Assembly: GCF_014705615.1 (NCBI RefSeq) | Contig: NZ_JACXJA010000036.1 | Coordinates: 47,234-111,233, forward strand | Origin: Paenibacillus oceani | GTDB taxonomy: Bacteria; Bacillota; Bacilli; Paenibacillales; NBRC-103111 | Reading direction: 5' to 3' | Length of the DNA stretch: 64,000 nt | Shown here: piece by piece, positions 16,574 through 25,710 of the stretch | Numbering within the stretch: the first letter of the stretch is position 1 | How the letters are laid out: each line of letters starts with the position of its first letter | Position numbers and translations under genes: made by a program | The notes under the pieces: generated by a model | Databases searched by the model: none | Told to the model about the DNA's origin: nothing | Seen by the model: the letters and a program-made list of their open reading frames with translations, nothing else

Positions 16574-18802
16574 TCAATAATGTTCGAAGCCGGTTCGCGG
16601 GACGATTTTCCCGGATTTCTGCAGTTCGTGGCGCACGGCGTGAACCAGATGCCGCATGCCGATCCCCGTCCCTCTCTCCGCAGCCAGAAACGCCGCCGAC
16701 AAAACGACGTTTTTGATATTGCCTCCGGCGATTTCGTACGATTTGGCCAGCCATTTGAAATCCACGTCGTCCGAAAGCGGCGTTTCCGAAGGAATCGTGG
16801 CCCGCCATATTTTCTCCCGGTACTCTGCGTCCGGGAACGGAAACTTGATGACGTAATTGATTCTTCGCAGAAACGCCTCGTCGATATTGTTCAGCAGGTT
16901 GGTGGCGAGTACGGAGATCCCGTCGTACTCCTCCATTTTCTGCAGCAGGTACGCCGTCTCGATATTCGCATATTTGTCGTGCGCGTCCTTGACCTCCGAC
17001 CGTTTGCCGAACAAGGCGTCCGTCTCGTCAAAAAACAGGATCGCCCCGCTTTTGCGACCCTCCTGAAAAATCTCGTGCAAGTTTTTCTCGGTCTCCCCGA
17101 TATATTTGCTGATCACTTGCGACAAGTCGATTTTATACAGTTCCATGTGCAAATCTTTGGCCACCACTTGGGCGGACATCGTCTTCCCGGTGCCGGGAGG
17201 ACCGGCGAACAGCATCGAGAGCCCTTTTCCGTAAGCAAGCTTGCGTTCGAAGCCCCAGTCGCCGTATACGACATATCTGTACTTCACCTGGTTGCAGGCG
17301 TTGCGCAGCAGCTCCTTCTGCTCTTCCGGCAGCACGATATCGTCCCAGTCGTAGCGCGGCTGAATCCGGACGGCTTTCCGTTCCAGACTGTGCCGCACCT
17401 GCCCGTAGCTCGCCTGATCGATGACGGCCCCCGCGCGCTCGCCGTTCCATGCGGCCGTCCGCACCGCTTCTTGCAGCGCGCTCCGGATCTGCCCGGGAGT
17501 AAAGCGGAACTTGGCAGCGAGCCCCGGCCAGTCCACAGCTTCATCAAACCCCTGTACCTCTGCATATGCCTGCCAGACCGACAATCTCTCCTGCTCCGAA
17601 GGCACGGTCAGCTCCCGCTCCAGCCAGCTCCGGCGCGGCGTCCCCAGATCCGCCCTCAGCCGGGACTCGGACAGTAAAAAGACGGGAAGCCGGCAATCGT
17701 CCAACTCCTCGCGAAACAGGCGAAGCCGCTCTCTGGCGCCGGCGTCCGGCTCGTCCGGGTCCAGTACTTGCGCGTTCTCGAAGGCGAGGCACGCCTGATG
17801 CAGGAGCGCCTCTCTCAGCACTTTGCCCAGTCGGCTGCGGAACCCTTCTCCCTCGGCGACAATCGCCCGCATATCGGCGATCAGCAAGTTTTTGCCCCAT
17901 TTGGCCGCGGCATGACGAAGCTGAAACTTTTTGCCAGAGCCTGCGGGACCCCACAGCCGGACTCCCGTCGCAGCTTCGACGCTTCGCCCGGAGGAGGCAG
18001 GGCTCCCGACAGGAGCGCGGACCGACAACTGCGCCTGCACGTCATGATGGACCAGCAGCGGCTCCAGCGGTTCGTCCGGATAATGGATCGTCACGACCGG
18101 CTGGAGCTCTTCGTCCAGCGCGCCCGTATCGAGAAGAAACGCCGTCACTCTCCGGTCGAGCGCAAACGGTCTGGACAGCAGCGGCCTGCCGAACGGTTCG
18201 TTCTCCTCCTTCGCCAGCACATACTTCGACAGCTTGCCGCGCGGGGAGAAAGCGACCCGGGCCGCACGCATCTCGTCAGCCGTCCGGCATACGAGCTGAA
18301 GCGCAAGGCCGACGTTCGGCAAACGAATCGTCAAATCGTCCGCCATAAATCCGAATATCCGCTCATATTTCCGGTCGAGCTCGACGGCCAGAGCCAGCAT
18401 AACGACCCCTTGCTCCACGGCGTTTAAGGAGAAGACGCTGCTTACATGCACGATCGGCAAAAAGACGCCACCCTCCCTGCTCGCCGCCTTGCGTCCCGCA
18501 ATCTCGTCCCGGAGGGCGTTGATTTTGCCCGCGCGTTCCTCTGTCTCCGGATCTCCGTCTTCCTCCGCCTCCGTCACCTCCTCCGCATCCGCGACCAAAC
18601 GCATAAATTCGTCCTCGGACACGTACATCCCCCGGAAGGCGTCCGCTTGCGGGTCCTGCTCCGGAAAACCGCGGCGGCTGTACAGCTGCAGCAGCTTCAA
18701 ATCCAGTAGACGAAGCTCGTCCGCGTAATGTTCCCATATATGCGAATAGGGCCGTGCGGTCGCCCGTTCTCCCGGCGTTTTCCCTATCGATGTTTTGCTC
18801 AA
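16574..18802 (-). CDS. AAA+ ATPase of eCIS (Afp15/Pvc15-like)
   Basis: A protein of about 742 residues. The N-terminal 270 residues are a helical region, a first degenerate nucleotide-binding region follows (RLWGPAGSGKKFQLRHAAAK), and the second AAA+ module has Walker A GPPGTGKTMSAQ near residue 535, Walker B AILFFDETDALFGKR and an EAFLRRINYVIKFPFPD arginine-finger region. This architecture matches Afp15, thought to help assemble or terminate the particle rather than power secretion. The TTG at 18802 has AGAGAGGG 9 bases upstream, which is better than the ATG at 18826 with its adjacent purines. It begins 39 bp after the sigma-54 gene ends. Confidence 0.92.
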   Translation of the reverse strand: MSKTSIGKTPGERATARPYSHIWEHYADELRLLDLKLLQLYSRRGFPEQDPQADAFRGMYVSEDEFMRLVADAEEVTEAEEDGDPETEERAGKINALRDEIAGRKAASREGGVFLPIVHVSSVFSLNAVEQGVVMLALAVELDRKYERIFGFMADDLTIRLPNVGLALQLVCRTADEMRAARVAFSPRGKLSKYVLAKEENEPFGRPLLSRPFALDRRVTAFLLDTGALDEELQPVVTIHYPDEPLEPLLVHHDVQAQLSVRAPVGSPASSGRSVEAATGVRLWGPAGSGKKFQLRHAAAKWGKNLLIADMRAIVAEGEGFRSRLGKVLREALLHQACLAFENAQVLDPDEPDAGARERLRLFREELDDCRLPVFLLSESRLRADLGTPRRSWLERELTVPSEQERLSVWQAYAEVQGFDEAVDWPGLAAKFRFTPGQIRSALQEAVRTAAWNGERAGAVIDQASYGQVRHSLERKAVRIQPRYDWDDIVLPEEQKELLRNACNQVKYRYVVYGDWGFERKLAYGKGLSMLFAGPPGTGKTMSAQVVAKDLHMELYKIDLSQVISKYIGETEKNLHEIFQEGRKSGAILFFDETDALFGKRSEVKDAHDKYANIETAYLLQKMEEYDGISVLATNLLNNIDEAFLRRINYVIKFPFPDAEYREKIWRATIPSETPLSDDVDFKWLAKSYEIAGGNIKNVVLSAAFLAAERGTGIGMRHLVHAVRHELQKSGKIVPRTGFEHY

Positions 18803-18841
18803 CCGTCCGCACCCTCTCTTTATCATTTCCCTGAAATTCGT

Positions 18842-20185
18842 TTAGCGCCTCGCCCTTTGCCGGGAAGACCCCAATCGCAGCTCCTCCCTGTATTTCATCA
18901 CCGTCCGGCGAGAAATGCGCAGGCCGTCCGCAGCGAGCAGATCGGCGATCTGCTGGTCGGAGAGCGGCGCCGCCTTGTTCTCTCCGTCGATCAGCCGCCT
19001 TATTTTCGCCTTTACGGCTTCTGCGGAGGCCGGGATGCCGCCGCTCGTAGGCAAACCGTTTGTAAAGAAAAACTTCAATGCATAAACGCCGCCCGGCAGC
19101 TGCACGAATTTGTGCTGAACCGCCCGGCTTACCGTCGACTCGTGCAGCTGCAGCCGTTCCGCGATCGTGCGCAGGCTCATCGGCTTCAAACCGTCTACGC
19201 CCCGCTCCAAAAACGCGCGCTGTTCCTCCACGATCGCCCCGATAACCCGGCTCAACGTCGCCTTTCGCTGCTCCAGACTTCGGATCAGCGAGCGAGCCGC
19301 CTGCAGATGATCGCGAAGATACACTTTCGTCCGCATATCCCTGCTATTGTACGCCAGCCGCTTGTAGTACGGACTAAGGCGAAGGGAAGGGGTGCTCCGA
19401 TCGTTAAGATACAAAACATAGTCCCCTCCGACATTGCGGACTTCCGCATCGGGAACGATAATCGTCCCCGAATCTCTGGAATACCCTGCACCCGGGCGCG
19501 GGTTCAGCGTGCGAATATAAGCTACCGCCGCTTCCACCTCGGCGATTCCGATGCCTAGCCCGCCGGATATGCGCCGGTAGCTGCCGGACGCCACCTCCTG
19601 AAGGTATCCGTTCACGATCGGGATCGCATGCTCGTTGGCATAACAATCCCGCTCGATCTGAAGGCGCAAGCATTGCTGCAGCGTTGCCGCAGCCACTCCG
19701 GCTGGCTCCAGCGACTGCAAAGCCGCGATCGCCTCCTCCACCCGGCGGACCGGTTCGCGCAAGCAAGCGGCCGCTTCCTCCGCCCCGATCCGCAAGTAGC
19801 CGCTCTCATCCAGATTGCCCGCCAAATACCGGGCGATCCGATACAAATCGTCCGCCATGCCGCTCATCCGGAGCTGACCGAGCAGCGACAGCTCGAGCGT
19901 CTCCTCCGGGGCGCACACTTGCTCCAGTCCCTCATCGCGGTCGGGATTGCGTGCGCGCCCCCCGCTGTCGGACCGGCTCCGACTCCGGCTGCCGCTGCCG
20001 CGCGAATATTCCGCCGACTCCACCGTTTCCATCGGCTCCATGCACGGATTTCCCTCCAGCTGATCCCGGACATACAGCTCCAGATCGGCCGCCGCCATCT
20101 GCAGCACGTTCATCGCCTGAATCAACTGCGGGGTCATATTCAGTTTCGTATAGAGGCCCTGGACCTGCGACTGCCCGACCCACAT
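18842..20185 (-). CDS. sigL: RNA polymerase sigma-54 factor (RpoN/SigL)
   Basis: A 447-residue protein. The N-terminal region I is glutamine/leucine-rich (GLYTKLNMTPQLIQAMNVLQ), the core-binding region follows, and the C-terminus carries the RpoN box SRRTVMKYREELRLGSS. The frame opens at 20239, but the ATG at 20185 (MWVGQSQVQGL) matches the usual start. It directs transcription from -24/-12 promoters with an enhancer-binding activator; no such activator gene is in the window. In related bacilli sigL is often next to cggR-gapA, so placement beside an eCIS ATPase is unusual. I did not find a clear -24/-12 site in the eCIS gaps. Confidence 0.95.
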   Translation of the reverse strand: MWVGQSQVQGLYTKLNMTPQLIQAMNVLQMAAADLELYVRDQLEGNPCMEPMETVESAEYSRGSGSRSRSRSDSGGRARNPDRDEGLEQVCAPEETLELSLLGQLRMSGMADDLYRIARYLAGNLDESGYLRIGAEEAAACLREPVRRVEEAIAALQSLEPAGVAAATLQQCLRLQIERDCYANEHAIPIVNGYLQEVASGSYRRISGGLGIGIAEVEAAVAYIRTLNPRPGAGYSRDSGTIIVPDAEVRNVGGDYVLYLNDRSTPSLRLSPYYKRLAYNSRDMRTKVYLRDHLQAARSLIRSLEQRKATLSRVIGAIVEEQRAFLERGVDGLKPMSLRTIAERLQLHESTVSRAVQHKFVQLPGGVYALKFFFTNGLPTSGGIPASAEAVKAKIRRLIDGENKAAPLSDQQIADLLAADGLRISRRTVMKYREELRLGSSRQRARR

Positions 20186-20269
20186 GCCGCTCCCCCGCCT
20201 TCCATCCGCCGGCCGCGCGAATCGCCGGCTTCCGGTCATAATAATAGTTACGCATGCCGCCTACCATCG

Positions 20270-20977
20270 TTACTGTCCCCGGCAAGCCTCGACAAACGCT
20301 TCGAACAGCTTCCTCGAGATGTCGTCCGTGCCGGCCGTCTCCTCCGGGTGCCACTGCACCCCGAGGACGAACCGGTCGCTGCTCTCGCTTTCGATCGCCT
20401 CGACAGTCCCGTCCCCGGCTCTGGCCGTTATCCGCATACCGGGAGCCGGCTGCTTGACGGCCTGATGGTGGAAGCTGTTCACCTTAAACAAATTCGTCCC
20501 GGCAATTCGCGCCACCAGACTGCCTTCGTCGGCCGTAACCGCGTGTGACAGGTGGGAGGTTGGCGCCTTCTGGCTGTGCTGAATCGTCTTGCATTGCGAA
20601 TAAATATCCTGATACAAGCTGCCGCCCATCGCAACGTTCAACACCTGTTCGCCCCGGCATATCGCGAGGATCGGCTTGCCGGCGGACGCATATTCGCGGA
20701 TCAGCAGCACTTCCAGCCGGTCGCGCTCAGGCGTAATTCGCCCCAGTTCCTTCAGTGGCTCCTCCCCGTAATAACCCGGATCGATATCCGCGCCGCCGGT
20801 AAGCATCAGACCGTCCGTCTTGCCGCACAGCCGGCGGACTTCCGCCTCTCCGAGCCCGAACGGGACGATGACCGGTATACCTCCCGCGCGTATAATCCAG
20901 TCCGAGTACGCATATTTCAAAACGGCGGTATTCTCGTCACAGCTTGCCGTAACGGCGATAATCGGCTTCAAGTCCAT
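20270..20977 (-). CDS. Class I glutamine amidotransferase-like hydrolase (peptidase C26, gamma-glutamyl-GABA hydrolase type)
   Basis: A 235-residue protein with the C26/PuuD pattern: GLMLTGGADIDPGYYGEEPL, the nucleophile elbow AICRGEQVLNVAMGGSLYQD (Cys107), and the catalytic His-Glu in VQWHPEET near residue 210. Family members hydrolyse gamma-glutamyl amides in polyamine or folate-type metabolism. It precedes sigL by 85 bp on the same strand. No putrescine-catabolism genes lie nearby, so the substrate is open. Confidence 0.9.
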   Translation of the reverse strand: MDLKPIIAVTASCDENTAVLKYAYSDWIIRAGGIPVIVPFGLGEAEVRRLCGKTDGLMLTGGADIDPGYYGEEPLKELGRITPERDRLEVLLIREYASAGKPILAICRGEQVLNVAMGGSLYQDIYSQCKTIQHSQKAPTSHLSHAVTADEGSLVARIAGTNLFKVNSFHHQAVKQPAPGMRITARAGDGTVEAIESESSDRFVLGVQWHPEETAGTDDISRKLFEAFVEACRGQ

Positions 20978-21151
20978 ACACCCACTCCTCCATACGTTCC
21001 GTTACTCCTAGGTATACATGATGCGGGCGGTTACGTAAACCACTTTTTATCGGTCAACCCTTCTCCATGCCAACCTGTTCCGGCACCAAGAGGCGACGAT
21101 CACGATTGTTAGTTTGGTTAGTTTACCTTGGTTGCCGCAACTGCCTTGCTT

Positions 21152-21205
21152 GGCTCTTTTGGCTCTTTTGGCTCTTTTGGCTCTTTTGGCTCTTTTGACT
21201 CTTTT
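21152..21205. repeat. 9-bp tandem repeat, six copies
   Basis: Unit GGCTCTTTT is repeated six times with one G-to-A change in the last copy. It lies in noncoding DNA between the amidotransferase gene and the DUF4127 gene. Copy number is likely to vary between strains. Confidence 0.9.
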
Positions 21206-21487
21206 GGCTGGGCAAATGTGGCAGACGTAGCTATAAGCGGCTCCCATGTCCGTTACGTATCCACTCCACCCCTTTTTCCACTCTAAGCTGCAGCTGTGTC
21301 CGTTATGACATTGTTTCGCAAACGCGCCGCGGTGTCCATTGGCTAGAGGATGGGGTGCGCCAACAAAACAAAGCTTTCTACGCAGCGGATGACCGTACCG
21401 CCGGAGCCGCTTAGACGCAATGAGTTAAGATGAGGCGTGGCAAGCCGGGTCGCGAAGAGGACCGCACTCTCGCACTGTCGACCACCT

Positions 21488-21530
21488 AAAAAAAGCCCCC
21501 GATCCTGTCCGGTCAGGACAAAACGGGGAC
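21488..21530 (-). terminator. Rho-independent terminator after the DUF4127 gene
   Basis: On the minus strand a GTCCCCG...CGGGGGC stem with an inner TGTCC/GGACA pair is followed by seven T residues. It lies about 110 bp beyond the stop codon at 21642. Confidence 0.8.
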
Positions 21531-21641
21531 TTCACGAGTTGCCGATTGCAATCTCAGAACGTATTGTATGGGATAAAAAAGCGTTGCCGGTGGCCAACTC
21601 CGAATTTCAAACCAATAGGTCATGCCCTGAGCGTGTAGCGA

Positions 21642-23198
21642 TTACACTTGCTCCAACACCGTCTCAAACCCGACCTCGAACATCCGGCTCCACGGCAAAT
21701 GCACGTCATCGATGCGGATTCGTCCCGGGCAGCCTTCCTGTACATACTGCTCCACGAATTCCTCGAGCTTCCGCTGGATGACGGCATACACTTCCGCCTG
21801 CACATGGGTCAGCTCGTAGTAGCTGGCTCCGAGCTTAGGCAGCTCGTTATGGATAACGTCTTTGCGGACAAGCGCCTGGTAGCCCCAGTCCTCGATTAAC
21901 CGGAAATAATAATAAGCTCTGCTCCGATTCAGCCGTTCCGCCGACTGATCGCCGCGGCCGCGATAATACGACTCGATGATCGCATGGGAGATCACCGTTC
22001 CGAACGTATTGCCCGACGTATTCCAAGCCGCATACGCCGCAATATCGTGCAGCAGTCCGCTGCGCGCAACCAGCTTCATAAACGGCAGATCCGAGCCGTT
22101 GCTTACTGCTACGTCAGCCAATGCAACCATATGGCCTTCCCGGATATAATGGCGGATCGCCTGTACGAACTCCTTCGGATTCGTTTCCGAAAAATACGCA
22201 CGGTTGCGCCCGCTGTACGGAGTGGAGCATTCCGCCATATCCTTTTGCCCGACCGGTGGAGAATTCGTCATCAGAACAAAATCGGTTCCGGCCGAATTGT
22301 CGTGCGACACGGCTCCGGCCGCCGTCAAATGATATTTGATGCTTTCCCCGAGGGAGCGGTCTTCATACTTCGGCGCGACGAACGGGCCATGCACCGAGGA
22401 ATACCGGACGAACGCTTTCGGAATATATCCTTTCGCTTCGCAAAACGCCCTGGCGAACAACGTGCAACCGATCTCGTCCGCACCCGGATAAATCATCACG
22501 CGGTCGCTGATGTCGAGTTCTTCCGCAAGCAGCGTCAGCTTCCGCTGTTCCAGCGGGCTGAAGCCGTATTGGGAATTGTCGTCGAGCGGGACAATCAGAT
22601 AGTCGATAATTCCGTCACGGACAAGCTTCATCGTCTCCGCATTCACAAACGAATTCGTTTTCCGGCGCGTCAGGAAATCTTCCAGCACCGCCTCCGGAAT
22701 GGCAGCCGTAACCGACTCCAGACGAGCCGTCTCTTCCTCATCCAAACTTTCCTGCTCGGCCTTGTCCTTCAGCCAGCCGTACGTAAAAATTTCGTTGCCG
22801 TAGTCGGCGTAATAATCCGGTTCTTCCTCCGAGCTGGAGTAAGCCGGAACCCGGGTAATCAGGTTGAATCCATATATGCGAAGCTGCGGATTGTCCCGCT
22901 TCAGCTCGGCCAGAACGGCCAAGCGCTCCTTGCAGACCGCTTCGTCCGTATGGTGCAGACGGGACGGCACGATTCCTCCGTGCACGAGCATATCGATCGA
23001 AACGATCAGAGCGTCTGCGCCGGAAACCGCCCCGGGCAGCCAGTCGCGGATCGCATCTGTATTTGCAGCCGTTTTTTTGCGTCCAAGCATGCCGATCTCC
23101 GGCGCTTTCAAGGTCATATCCGTCATCGACGCCAAAATTTGAGGGTAGCGGTAGTTACAAGGTCTTTCGTCCAACGGAACATACACGATCGTTTGCAT
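21642..23198 (-). CDS. DUF4127 family protein
   Basis: A 518-residue protein matching the DUF4127 family from its first residues (MQTIVYVPLDERPCNYRYPQ), with GADALIVSIDMLVHGGIVPSR and DYLIVPLDDNSQYGFSPLE segments that recur in the family. The function is unknown; the pattern of conserved D, H and R residues suggests an enzyme. No signal peptide or membrane segment is seen, so it is probably cytoplasmic. The start has CTAGGAGAG upstream. It appears monocistronic, with its own terminator downstream and a divergent nagZ-like gene 303 bp away. Confidence 0.9.
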   Translation of the reverse strand: MQTIVYVPLDERPCNYRYPQILASMTDMTLKAPEIGMLGRKKTAANTDAIRDWLPGAVSGADALIVSIDMLVHGGIVPSRLHHTDEAVCKERLAVLAELKRDNPQLRIYGFNLITRVPAYSSSEEEPDYYADYGNEIFTYGWLKDKAEQESLDEEETARLESVTAAIPEAVLEDFLTRRKTNSFVNAETMKLVRDGIIDYLIVPLDDNSQYGFSPLEQRKLTLLAEELDISDRVMIYPGADEIGCTLFARAFCEAKGYIPKAFVRYSSVHGPFVAPKYEDRSLGESIKYHLTAAGAVSHDNSAGTDFVLMTNSPPVGQKDMAECSTPYSGRNRAYFSETNPKEFVQAIRHYIREGHMVALADVAVSNGSDLPFMKLVARSGLLHDIAAYAAWNTSGNTFGTVISHAIIESYYRGRGDQSAERLNRSRAYYYFRLIEDWGYQALVRKDVIHNELPKLGASYYELTHVQAEVYAVIQRKLEEFVEQYVQEGCPGRIRIDDVHLPWSRMFEVGFETVLEQV

Positions 23199-23501
23199 GG
23201 TTTTCTCTCCTAGCGAATAAGTAAGTTTAAAAGATTTTTTCCTTTAACAAGGGTAGTTATGGAGAATAACTCCATTCTAACACGACCCGGCCGATAGGGA
23301 AAGCACGAACAGCCCACAGTTGCCGCCGCCCGAGCCGCACATCGCCGTCTAATCCCAACAACCCGGTATTCCTCCGGAGTGCTCATGATTAATAAAATGC
23401 AACTTTTAGCAATTTCCCTCGTCCATTTTATGTATCCGCATGTATCCGCCTATAGATCCATGGAAATAGTGCAGAATAAGACAACCTAAGGAGGTGCCGC
23501 C

Positions 23502-24743
23502 ATGAAAAGGCTGCTCGCCGCCATACCGCTGCTGCTCGCCTTAGCCGTCTCCGGTTGCGCAGGCACGGCAAAAGAGCCCGTGGAGCCCGGAACCGGCATG
23601 GGAACCGGAACTGAAACAGGTACCGCGTCTCCCGCTCCGCCGCCCGCCGCCCCCGATCCGATTCAGGAGCGGCTGAAGTCGATGTCGCTGGACGAGAAGC
23701 TGGGACAACTTGTCATCGCCGGCGTCAACGGCACGAAGCTGGACCCGGAAACCCGGAGCCTGATTGAAAAGGATCGCGTCGGAGGATTTATTTTATACAA
23801 GCCGAATATCGAATCGGTCGAACAAACCGTATCGTTTCTGAATGAGCTGAAGCAGGCCAACCGCAACAGCCCCATTCCGCTGCTGCTCAGCGTCGATCAG
23901 GAGGGCGGAAAGGTGAGCCGGCTGCCGCCGCCGTTAGCCGCTCTGCCGTCCAGCCGGGATATCGCGCGAGACGGAAAACCGGAGCGTGCTCGCAGCATCG
24001 GCGAAGCGATCGGCGAGGAACTGCGGGCGTTCGGCTTCAACGTTAATTATGCCCCGGTGCTGGATGTGGACAGCAATCCGAACAATCCGGTTATCGCCAG
24101 CCGGTCGTTCGGCCCGTCGGCCGCAATCGTCAGCTCTTATGGGATCGAACTGATGAAGGGGCTGCAGCACCAAAAGGTGATTCCGGTCGTCAAGCATTTT
24201 CCCGGACACGGCGATACTTCCGTCGACTCCCATCTCGATCTCCCGGTTGTGGACAAGACGGCGGACCAACTGCGCAAGCTGGAGCTCGTCCCGTTTGCCG
24301 ATGCTGTACGCGCCAAAGCCGATTCCGTCATGATCGCCCATATCCTATTGCCCGATCTCGATCCCGGCGTCCCATCCTCCATGTCTTCGAAGATTATTAC
24401 CGGACTGCTGCGGGAGGAGCTCGGCTTCGACGGCGTCGTCATGACCGACGATATGACGATGGGCGCGATAACGAAGCATTACGATCTCGGGCAAGCGGCC
24501 GTGCAGTCGTTTAATGCCGGAAGCGATATTCTGCTGGTCGCCCACAAATACAAAAACGCGCGCCTGGTGCTCGACGCCCTGAAGCAAGCCGCCGTATCCG
24601 GAGCCATTGCCGCAGAACGAATCGATCGCAGCGTCACCCGGATTTTAACTTTGAAGCAGCGCTACGAGCTGTCGGACGAAGCCGCAGGCCCCGTCGATAC
24701 TGACAAAATCAACGCCGCGATCCGGCAGGCCGTCGGCAAATAG
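23502..24743 (+). CDS. nagZ: Beta-N-acetylhexosaminidase lipoprotein (GH3, NagZ)
   Basis: A 413-residue protein with a lipoprotein signal peptide (lipobox around Cys19, ALAVSGC) and a Pro/Gly/Thr-rich linker to about residue 50. The GH3 barrel has VGGFILYKPNI, LLSVDQEGGKVSRL, NYAPVLDVDSNPNNPVIASR, and the family signature KHFPGHGDTSVDSH starting at Lys231, which carries the NagZ catalytic His-Asp dyad. DGVVMTDDMTMGAI near residue 310 holds the nucleophile Asp. It removes N-acetylglucosamine from muropeptides outside the membrane, as in Gram-positive NagZ. AAGGAGGTG precedes the ATG. It is single-domain and short compared with two-domain NagZ of B. subtilis. Confidence 0.93.
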   Translation: MKRLLAAIPLLLALAVSGCAGTAKEPVEPGTGMGTGTETGTASPAPPPAAPDPIQERLKSMSLDEKLGQLVIAGVNGTKLDPETRSLIEKDRVGGFILYKPNIESVEQTVSFLNELKQANRNSPIPLLLSVDQEGGKVSRLPPPLAALPSSRDIARDGKPERARSIGEAIGEELRAFGFNVNYAPVLDVDSNPNNPVIASRSFGPSAAIVSSYGIELMKGLQHQKVIPVVKHFPGHGDTSVDSHLDLPVVDKTADQLRKLELVPFADAVRAKADSVMIAHILLPDLDPGVPSSMSSKIITGLLREELGFDGVVMTDDMTMGAITKHYDLGQAAVQSFNAGSDILLVAHKYKNARLVLDALKQAAVSGAIAAERIDRSVTRILTLKQRYELSDEAAGPVDTDKINAAIRQAVGK

Positions 24744-24815
24744 CCGCCGCCTCAATTCAAACCTCTGTCGCATGGCTCTTCTTCCTCGTTTCAGTTTCGT
24801 CATGCAATGAAGAAA

Positions 24816-24842
24816 ACCGTCCGGCAAAGGTGTCCGGACGGT
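24816..24842 (-). terminator. Hairpin downstream of nagZ
   Basis: ACCGTCCGG and CCGGACGGT form a perfect 9-bp stem. The T-rich tail (TTTTCTTC) is on the minus-strand side, with no T run on the plus side. It may act as a weak bidirectional terminator for nagZ. Confidence 0.5.
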
Positions 24843-25477
24843 AACTACTCAGGCAGCAAGAAAGCGAGAGGGAACAAGGCTGTGATTAAAGAGGGAATCA
24901 TCTTTCACTACACAAATTCCCTACTATTCCAACCATCTTTTCTGATGTATCTAAGTAGTTACTCCGGACGGTCCATGGACGTGCAAACCCATACGCTTGT
25001 GTATGGGAGAGAATGGAGAATGGGTATCTTCGCTTTAGTCGCTCGTTGACGAGGTTTCGGGGGTACAACCCGACTCTAGGTGCGGTCCGATAACAGTTGG
25101 CTTACGAGCAGGTTGTTGCGTTTGCCTTCGCCAAAACGTATGCGCGCGGGTTCTAAATCATATAACAGTCTTTGCTACCTTCTATTTTCGATCTTTTCGA
25201 CAAACTAAATCGGATAGAGGCGGTTTGCAGCTTTTATTTGAACCAACTGATGGGGAGTTTACCTTTTTCGCGGATTTTAGCGACTTCAAACCACTCTTAT
25301 TCCGTGTTCAGTCCGGTTTTTGGACAATATAGCGGGTACAAACGACACTTATTCGGTTCCTTCTCCGCTCGGAAGCAGGGCTGGAGGTCCAAAAAAAACC
25401 ACCCACGATGAACAACTTGGCTGACTTGATAAGAAAGGGGGCTCCCCGCCCGCATTTAGCACAGTGACCCGCTTAGA

Positions 25478-25640
25478 CATTCCGGCCTAGCAAGTACAAG
25501 CCCCCTCACCCACTTCGCCATATTGAAGCATTTAGGCATTCCAACTAACAAGTACAAGCCCCTCGCCCACTTCGCCATAATGAAGCATTTAAACATTCCA
25601 GCCTAGCAAGTAAGAACTCCACTTGTCCACTCTGCCACGC
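25478..25640. repeat. Imperfect 58-bp tandem repeat, about 2.7 copies
   Basis: Units start with CATTCC at 25478, 25537 and 25594 and share the words CTA(G/A)CAAGTA, AAGCCCCTC and CCCACTTCGCCAT. The third copy is degenerate and truncated. It lies just past the terminator of the small riboswitch-controlled operon. Confidence 0.8.
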
Positions 25641-25669
25641 CGACTCACCCAAACAATTTAGCAAAACAA

Positions 25670-25710
25670 AAAAGGGACGTTGGCCCTCACGCCGGCGTCC
25701 CTTGCTTTTT
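25670..25710 (-). terminator. Terminator after the YvyF-like gene (bidirectional)
   Basis: AAGGGACG and CGTCCCTT form an 8-bp stem with an inner GGCC/GCCGG part, and runs of A and T flank it. On the minus strand it follows the stop codon at 25709 immediately. Confidence 0.85.

Larger units (their letters stand above)
20978..21641. other. 664-bp intergenic region with short repeats and a terminator
   Basis: No credible gene is seen. It holds a 9-bp tandem repeat (21152-21205), three TGTCC(G/A)TT words at about 21247, 21297 and 21332, and the terminator at 21488-21530. A 66-codon minus-strand frame over the tandem repeat encodes only an AKR repeat and is not called as a gene. Confidence 0.6.
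24744..25708. other. 965-bp region without a recognisable gene
   Basis: Short frames exist but have no recognisable domains, ribosome sites or compositional signs of coding. The DNA is more AT-rich than its neighbours between about 24880 and 25330. Contents are a perfect 9-bp hairpin at 24816-24842, a short CCCATAC...GTATGGG hairpin near 24988-25007, and about 2.7 copies of a 58-bp repeat at 25478-25640. It may be decayed mobile or duplicated DNA, but I cannot name the source. Confidence 0.5.

Noticed and set aside
1..18826. Prophage
   Set aside because: No terminase, portal, capsid, integrase, lysis or replication genes are seen, and an Afp15-like ATPase and a DUF4255 protein point to an eCIS.
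21047..21247. 66-codon frame with AKR repeats
   Set aside because: It is produced by the 9-bp tandem repeat; no ribosome site and no conserved part is seen.
24807..25411. Possible small genes or insertion-sequence remnant in the gap after nagZ
   Set aside because: No transposase motif, terminal inverted repeat or target duplication could be identified, so I left it as unassigned DNA.
25478..25640. CRISPR array
   Set aside because: The units are contiguous imperfect tandem copies without spacers, and no cas genes are present.
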